Assembly: GCA_032164245.1 (NCBI GenBank)
Contig: JAVMKO010000010.1
Span: forward strand, 32,004,189 to 32,068,188
Reading direction: 5' to 3'
DNA: 64,000 nucleotides
DNA from: Sternotherus odoratus
Taxonomy: Eukaryota > Chordata > Testudines > Kinosternidae
This document shows positions 57,724 to 64,000 of the stretch, piece by piece; within the stretch, counting starts at the first letter, position 1, and the number at the start of each line of letters is the position of its first letter. The notes beneath the pieces are model-generated. The model was not told the origin of the DNA. It did not search any database and saw only the letters and a program-made list of their open reading frames with translations. A program made the translations under genes and the position numbers.

Positions 57724-58984
57724 GTGAGTCACCCACAGAGGAAAGAGGGGTGACCCCAGTCGGGGCTGCTGAAAGGAGGGCAGCTGGGCCAGCAAGAGCC
57801 TTGAGAAGTCATCAAATCAGCAGCATCCAACAGCTCCAGTGGCTGTTGGGCTAGGTTGGTTTATGGAAGGAGAGATGAAAAAATCAGTGGAAGACTGTTG
57901 AAAGAAACATGACTGGGAGTAAGGTGTGTCAGGTTGAGAGGAAGGAGGGCTGAAGATAACAGTTTATGGGCGGTGATGGAGGCAGAATGAAAGACAGCAC
58001 AGGGAAAGGTAGATGCTTTGAATTCTACATGTTAGGCCTTTGTCCTGACTGGCTTCTCCTATGTCGGTACTGCCAGCAGCCCTCCCCCGGAGGATCCCGT
58101 GCGCTGCTGTTCATCCATGCAGACGATTAGGTCAGCTGCAGTGGAGGGTTATGGGGTGGGTGATCTGGCACAAGAAAAAGCTCTTGGCCTGATCTGTGAC
58201 TCCGCTCCCTTTCTGAGAGCACAGATGGAATTTCACCTCCTATCGTGTAGCATTTACCTAACACTCAAGTGACACTTTCCAGCCTAGCTGCACAGAGAGA
58301 GGGAGACATGGTAAGAGGCATTTCAGTTGCCCACTGAGACATAAGGACTCAGCAGCTTCTTAGGCTCAGATTTTCAGAAAAATGCACAGGCAGCAGCATA
58401 GCCCAAGCTACCCATTTCCACGCACAGTTACCCGGAATGCATGGCCTGCATAAATCGGGATCATTCTTTGTGGAGATGGGGCATTTCTGATCATTTACTC
58501 ACTTAAATACTCAGTCCTTGGAATTACAGCAAGTGTGAAAGCAAATCACACAGACATGTAGTGTGCACTTAAATGGTCAGTAAAGCTGACCCTTAAAGAC
58601 TGTGGTTGGTTAGCTTAAAATATATGTGTGTGTATAAATACTTACATTTAGCACTGAAATTAACTTGACACGCCCACTGACATCACTGATGCAGGGACAA
58701 GTATCTGATGAGACCCAATGGATGCGTATCAATGCCCTACCTGCCCTTTTTCTGTCCAGGGGATTAGCCCAAATTCTGGGATGGGACTTGAATTTATGGA
58801 TGTAAGGATATGAAGGAAAAGGATGGTAAAGGATCTAATACACTCTTATCTGTGTGGTTATGCCCAGGTACCCATACAGTTAGAGACATCTTCGCTTGTA
58901 AGATACATCCTTCTATAAAGGGGAGAGGGCGGGAGCACTGATTGGTGCTGTGAATAAATGCACTCTATGCTATTTGTTTTAAAG
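57724..58984. other. CSPG4 intron 7 (1,261 bp)
   Basis: A phase-1 intron from GTGAGT to TGTTTTAAAG. I see no clear repeat or gene in it; a short alternating TATATGTGTG stretch occurs near 58621. The acceptor tract is short and AT-rich for the gene. Confidence 0.9.
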
Positions 58985-59151
58985 GGACCCTTCAGCCAGT
59001 CACAAGCCAGAATTTGAAAGCAGTAACCAACAGCAAAGCAGATTCCCGTCCCTTATATTACAGCATAGAGGAGCCCCCACAACTGGGCAGGCTGGTGAAT
59101 TACCATCTGGGCAGTGCCAGTGGGCCACTGGAGAACTTCACCCAGGCTGAG
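58985..59151 (+). CDS. CSPG4: CSPG4 (NG2) coding exon 8: CSPG repeat 11, first part
   Basis: After completing a glycine codon, the exon encodes 55 residues. They start TLQPVTSQNLKAVTNSKADS, run through PLYYSIEEPPQLGRL and end LENFTQAE. The donor is GAG/GTAAGT, phase 0. It corresponds to the human segment beginning SVQPLSSQTL and ending NFTQAE, after which human continues with VYAGN in the next exon. NFTQ is a sequon. This is the last CSPG4 exon in the window; the rest of the ectodomain, the membrane span and the PDZ-binding tail lie downstream. Confidence 0.94.
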
Positions 59152-59826
59152 GTAAGTGCTCCTGCCTCCCCGTTGTCATGTTAGAGAAGAGACAAGATTC
59201 AGGTGCCTTGATTCATTACCGAGGCTACTGCACTATAGGTGCTGCCGTGTGTGGGACGGGGTGGGGTGTGATCCACCCTATTATCAGCCAGGCCTGCCCA
59301 AATCTGAGCATGGCTGAATGCCAAGTGTAAGTAAAGTTCTTCATGTGCAATATCAATGATTTGCTCCAATGGCAAACCTTGCCCACTGCCTGTCCAGCAT
59401 AAATTGCAGCCCACCCAAATTTCCCTTCCTAGCTATGCCACTGTGCTGCAACTGCACAAACCCTATAGTTCTTGCAAACCCTCTAGCCCCAGCCTGACTA
59501 ACACAAGTGGATTCTACAGCACAATGCAGCCTTCTTTAGTCACAGCTGAAATATATGCAAGGAGATCGGATGGCTCAAGGCAGCAGAACCATTTACCTCC
59601 TTGTCACCAGGGCAAAGCCAGCAGAGCTGAGAAGGACCAAACACTGTTGCATGTGACCTGTGGTGTTTGGTGGTCTCTGCGACATGAGTCAGTGGTCTCT
59701 CAGACCAGTTCGCATGGGAGAAGTATCAATGAACCAATGTCCTTGCTGGTGGCCTCAGAGAAGAGGCCATTGAGACTAACTGGCTTTTCCAGGCCTACAG
59801 AAGATCCTAAAATCTGATGTTAAAGG

Positions 59827-59942
59827 TAGGGTGACCAGACAGCAAGTGTGAAAAATCGGGACAGGGGTAGGGGGTAATTGGAGCCTATATGAGAAAAAGA
59901 CCCCAAAAATCAGGACTGGTCCTATAAAATAGTTTAGGGGGG
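59827..59942. repeat. Partial TIR-type dispersed repeat
   Basis: The left end TAGGGTGACCAGACAGCAAG is followed by GAAAAATCGGGACAGGGG, GCCTATATGAGAAAAAGACC and ATCAGGACTGGTCCTATAAA. These phrases belong to a repeat whose intact copies end with the inverted GGTCACCCTA, which is missing here. Confidence 0.6.
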
Positions 59943-60892
59943 ATTATCAGGATCTGTTCTGGAAGCCTGCCCCTAAGTTTGGAGGTAGACGGAGTACATG
60001 TGTCTCCAGCCTGGTCAAACTAGCATGTTATCCCAGCTCTGAATTCACTGCTCATTCCTGGATGAAACATGAGGGCCAGATCCACGGCAGTGGTAGAGCA
60101 GCACAGCGCCATCAAAGTCAGTGGAACAGCATCCGCTGAGCAACTAGCCCTTCCTTTGCCAAAAGTGAGGCCGTCCTCCCAAATCCCAAACCCCAAAAAG
60201 CCGCCCTTGTCTTCCTCCACCGGGTGCCACACTGCATCCGTTTCAGCACAAATCGTGGTCCTGTCAGCTTCCGCTATAACTGGGGGCCTGAAGCCCCCTC
60301 AGGTCTGCAGTGGGAATGTCTGATCTCTGGCTTTACCAGCCAGCAACCAATTCAGAATTGGGCTCTCACCACTCCTCCTGGCAGCAGCACTCCCTGGGGT
60401 GCTACTACATTATTTTGCAGAGCAGGCTGTAAAATCAGGCTTGCTTAGACTGAGCACATTCACCTGCTGCCTTTCCTTCCATGGAGGGGCAGATGGGATC
60501 CAGTAGATTTCTCAGATTATAGATTACGTAGCAGTTTGCAGGCCGTTCTTCTTTCACCTCCTCTCTCGTCTTTCTCCTTCTGACTTTCTTTTCCTTCTTT
60601 TCTCTCTTTTTCTACCATCACCATTCTAACTCAACACACACACCCCTCTCTTATGGAAAAGTCTTACAAAACGCTATAGTAAATGCACTAATAGGATTCT
60701 ACAGAAATGAGTCTCCAACCCTTTTGAATGTAACAGAGAATTTTACCCCCCGCTACACACATTCAAAAGGCTGGCCTGGACTTTCTATTAAAATGTGGCC
60801 TGATTATTCTCTCTAGGAACATTCCATGAAGGATGCAGCATTCCTGGGTAGCTTCTAAATTTTGGTAGGCATGATTTGATTTAGTTTGCCCA

Positions 60893-61085
60893 CTAAGACA
60901 GCATGGTCTAGTGATTAAAGCAGGGAATTGGGATCTATTCCCAGCAATGCAATGCGTTGTTGGGCAGGTCACTTCACCCCTCTGTACCCTTTGGTAATAT
61001 TGGGACAGTAATACTCATCCACCTTCTAATGTGCTTTGAGATTCTCGGAAGAAAGGTGCTATACAAGCACAGGATATTACTACTA
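60893..61085 (+). repeat. MIR-type SINE
   Basis: AAGACAGCATGGTCTAGTGA, TTAAAGCAGGGAATTGGGA and GGGCAGGTCACTTCACCCC, then CTAATGTGCTTTGAGATTCT and GGTGCTATACAAGCACAGG, give an almost complete forward MIR. Confidence 0.85.
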
Positions 61086-62114
61086 TTCTGTTCTCTGAGG
61101 ACTTGGCACCCAACCACATCTGTCAGAACAGAAGAAAGAGCAAATACACAGGAGAATGCTGCTCCTCTCACCCAGCACTGCTCTGATTCAGACCTCCCCT
61201 GAGATCCCCAGGACAGAACTCAAACCACATTTTGTTTTTCATTTTTCATCCTCTTTTCAATCCCCACCCCCTTGGACAGGCCCAGCAAGCAACAGAGCTG
61301 TAAACACTATCCCATCAGATAGGCACTGAACTCTTCTGCCATCGCCAGCCAATGAAATATTCACCACAGCAACGCATGCAGTTGCCAGGGCTCCCTTGAC
61401 ATCACACTCCAGAAAGGCTGTGGCAGATGATGGGCCCAGTGTCCCCAGCAACATGTGAACAGGCGGATGGACTGTTCAAACTGGGTCACCTCTGATGGGG
61501 TTTCAAATTAGGGGTCTCTCCCCCTCCAGAAATCTACTGCTGCCTTGACGGAGGTGCAGAGATGGAAACATCTAGATTAAAGAGAGGGCAGAGGGTACTT
61601 TCATAATCTTTACAGTGCAAACCAGCAAGGGCCTGCTATCCAAATCAAGCACATGTAGCCAGGCACACGCACAAGTACAATTGCACATCTAAATTGTGCA
61701 CACATTGATCGCGGCTGCACATGCAAATCAGGATTGTGTAATTGACCATTTGTACCCACAATTAGCTGATTTAGGCAAAAAAATCCGGGTGATTGCATAG
61801 ACAAAGTAGGTATATTATTTTGCATGTGCAATTCTGCCTGCTGGGTTCTGGAGAATTGCATTTAAGGGAGGCTTCTTACACCAATATAACCCTGCTTTAA
61901 ACAACTACATCTTTCAAGTGACAGTTTCTTTTGCTAGTAAAGCTATGAATGGGTTTCCCATACCTTCCTGTATGAGCTATTCTCAGCAGACTTCAGAATG
62001 AAGATCTCTCCAGTTCTGTGCTTCTCATATCCCTCCATAGTAGCCATTCTCAGCCCAGCAAGTAAGGGGCTGGAAGAAGAATCAGTCTTGTCTTTCAGCA
62101 TCTCCCGACAACAT

Positions 62115-62345
62115 TATTATTATACATACCATCTGAGATCCCGGTCCCATTGTTAGGCGCTGTACAGACATTGTGAGAGACACTCACAGCCCTAAAGCGC
62201 TTACAATCTAAACAAGACTGCCCAACAGCAAGAGAGGAGAGAACATGCCCAAGATCACCTAGCACATCTGTGGCAGAGTCAGGAACAGAACCCAGGTATT
62301 GGGTATTATTCCTAATAACCAGTCCAGTGTTTTACCTGCTAGACC
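62115..62345 (-). repeat. MIR-related SINE, reverse orientation
   Basis: TTAGGCGCTGTACAGACATT, GCGCTTACAATCTAAACAAG and CACCTAGCACATCTGTGGCA, then GTCAGGAACAGAACCCAGG, form a long reverse copy with its tail. Confidence 0.8.
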
Positions 62346-63104
62346 AATGCTCAGAATCATTACTACACATTGTTTTAAGCTGCTCTCATCTGAGTGTTGG
62401 CTCCAATCCTTTGCCCTTCTGCTCTGCTCGTGCCTGCATCCTTCCATTCTCAGCCCAATGCAGACTGAGGGCCCCTTCAGCATTGCTTGTGCCCATCCCA
62501 CAAACAGAAGTGTTGCCCCTGTGGCCTGAACGAGTACCCAAAATTTGGGGTCTTGCAGTGCTGTTTCCATTAGGATGAGAAATCAATTATACAAATCAGT
62601 TATATTCTAGGTGAAATCATGTGTTTTTGCCATGTACACACAGGCCTGAGCATATAGAAACAAAGTAGGACATTTCCTAGCTTAGAAATCCCCACGTCTG
62701 CTCTTCCAGCAAACTCTGAGCCCAAGAAGCCCTGTTCCTCTGTGGGTCACACACACAGCTCATTCTCCTGGCTTTCTGCTTCCAGCACACACTGCTTGCA
62801 GCCAATAGTTTAACTCCTGCACTTGCACCAGGGAAAGCTCTCAGTGCCCCAATGGCTTAGCTCTGACCTGCTATGAGGACACTGCCTTGGACAGTCGTCC
62901 CCCCACACCATCATCTGTAGCTGTTTCTATTAAATAAAAGGGCTTTATTGCTCCCTCTGTTAAGCCTGAAAGAGGGTGCTTGGCACCCCATTAGCTTTAG
63001 GATCTGAAACACACCCCCCCCCCCAGTGGCAGCCACTAGAACCTTTCAGTATAACAGAGGACTTGATTCTCCTATTCTTCTGCGTTGGGCACCAAGAGGG
63101 GCAC

Positions 63105-63260
63105 TGGGAGGCAGCATGACTCAGTGGTTACAGCAAAGTTCCGGAGTTAGGAATTCTGGGTCCTACTCCCTACTCTCCCATCAACTCACCATACAACCGA
63201 GGGCAAGTCACTGTGCCTCAGTTTCCCCACCTGTACAACACTGATAATGATACCGCAGTG
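63105..63260 (+). repeat. MIR-type SINE
   Basis: GGCAGCATGACTCAGTGGTT, GAATTCTGGGTCCTACTCCC and GGCAAGTCACTGTGCCTCAG, then TTTCCCCACCTGTACAACAC, are a well-preserved forward MIR head and core. Confidence 0.85.
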
Positions 63261-64000
63261 ATTGGAGATTTTGTAACAGGGTCAGGACCCACCAGCACGG
63301 CGCCTCCTGCTGTTTAGTCCGGGAATTAGCTCCATTGGTTGCAGAGTGCCCTCCTCTGGTGGTGTCCCGCCCGTCTCTCACTCTCGGTTGCCCTCCTTTG
63401 GCATCTGGACTCTCGTTGCTCCTTGCTTCCGGTGTTCTCTTCAGGACACTGCCCTCCGGCAGTGCCCCTAAGTCCACACTCACCCCCTACCGGGGTGGGG
63501 GGGGGTTACAGCAATCTCTCTCTGCACCCCAGCTGCAGTGGCCAACCACACCCCAAGTCGAGTCCCTTCTGGCAGGGGTCTGGTGCAGTCCAGAGAGGCC
63601 ACTTCAGCAGCCAGGTGCAATATAAAGGGGGTAACGGGGACCCAGGCCACCCTCTACTCTGGGTCCCAGCCCAGGGACCCTTTGGCGGCAGCCATCCTGC
63701 CCTCCTTCTGTCCCCTAGTTCATCTCACTCTCCCTGGGCCACTTCCCCTTCAGCCCCTTTGCAACAGCTAAGCCCTTCTCTCAGGGCCGGCAGCCTGGCA
63801 GGTAACCCAGCTGGAGTTCTCTTCTACTCCCTGAGCCTGCCCAGCACAGCACTGTCCCTGGTGCTTGCTCCTCCCTCAGGAGCCAGACCTTCCCCTTCAA
63901 AGGTCCAGAAGAAACTGCCTGCTCCTCTCCTGGACAGCCTTTATATGGTGCCTAGTATGGCCCTGGTTGGCTGGCTACAATCTTGGCCCTGATTGGCCCT

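Larger units (their letters stand above)
59152..64000. other. CSPG4 intron 8, start (at least 4,849 bp)
   Basis: Sequence after the exon 8 donor to the end of the window. I looked for the next exon (a VxAGxxxYEHE-type start) in all forward frames and did not see it. Contents are a small TIR-type repeat at 59827, MIRs at 60893, 62115 and 63105, and a CT-rich patch at about 60545-60615. The last kilobase is C- and G-rich without a recognised gene; open frames near 63340-63990 show no known domain. Confidence 0.75.

Noticed and set aside
63339..63992. 217-codon open frame near the end of the window
   Set aside because: The translation is Ser/Pro/Leu-rich with no recognisable domain, lies in GC-rich sequence within intron 8, and another forward frame is open over the same bases.
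59152..64000. Search for CSPG4 exon 9 in the last 4.8 kb
   Set aside because: No forward frame shows the expected VxAGxxxYEHE-type start or the following repeat motifs, so the exon is taken to be downstream.

Overview
This window is vertebrate nuclear DNA, most likely from a turtle. It holds multi-exon coding sequence with consensus splice sites, large introns, and a dense load of old dispersed repeats. The repeats are MIR-type SINEs, CR1/L2-group and RTE-like LINE remnants, and many short hAT-like elements whose ends resemble ones I associate with turtle genomes. The species call is inference; the vertebrate and sauropsid character is well supported. There is no bacterial, plasmid or CRISPR content.

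The only gene I can support is CSPG4 (NG2 / chondroitin sulfate proteoglycan 4) on the + strand. Seven consecutive coding exons are visible at 35690-35853, 39915-43499, 44864-45343, 46505-46678, 56441-56639, 57589-57723 and 58985-59151. Together they are 4,904 nt, or about 1,634 residues. They run from the first residues after the signal peptide through both laminin-G domains and into the later CSPG repeats, roughly 70% of the mammalian protein. Every junction is GT-AG and all exons join in frame. The signal-peptide exon was not found in the 35.7 kb upstream. The exons for the C-terminal repeats, membrane span and cytoplasmic tail must lie beyond 64000.

Layout: 1-35689 is gene-free (intron 1 and/or upstream DNA), with repeats and a few AP-1, CRE and TATA-like motifs. 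35690-59151 is the exon-bearing part. 59152-64000 is the start of intron 8. Intron 5 is the longest complete intron (9.8 kb) and carries a degraded LINE with a smaller insertion nested in it.

The most interesting observations are these. (1) Three copies of a GC-rich hAT-like element share terminal sequences and a subterminal hairpin but differ in their cores; all are flanked by 8-bp duplications, and one sits 38 bp after the exon 4 donor. (2) An uninterrupted CT microsatellite forms the polypyrimidine tract of the exon 4 acceptor. (3) The Ser-Gly expected to carry the chondroitin sulfate chain reads Ser-Ala. (4) A SINE-like repeat has 12-bp target duplications at two loci, one copy being a fold-back nested inside a LINE. 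I found no convincing wholly new biological system.
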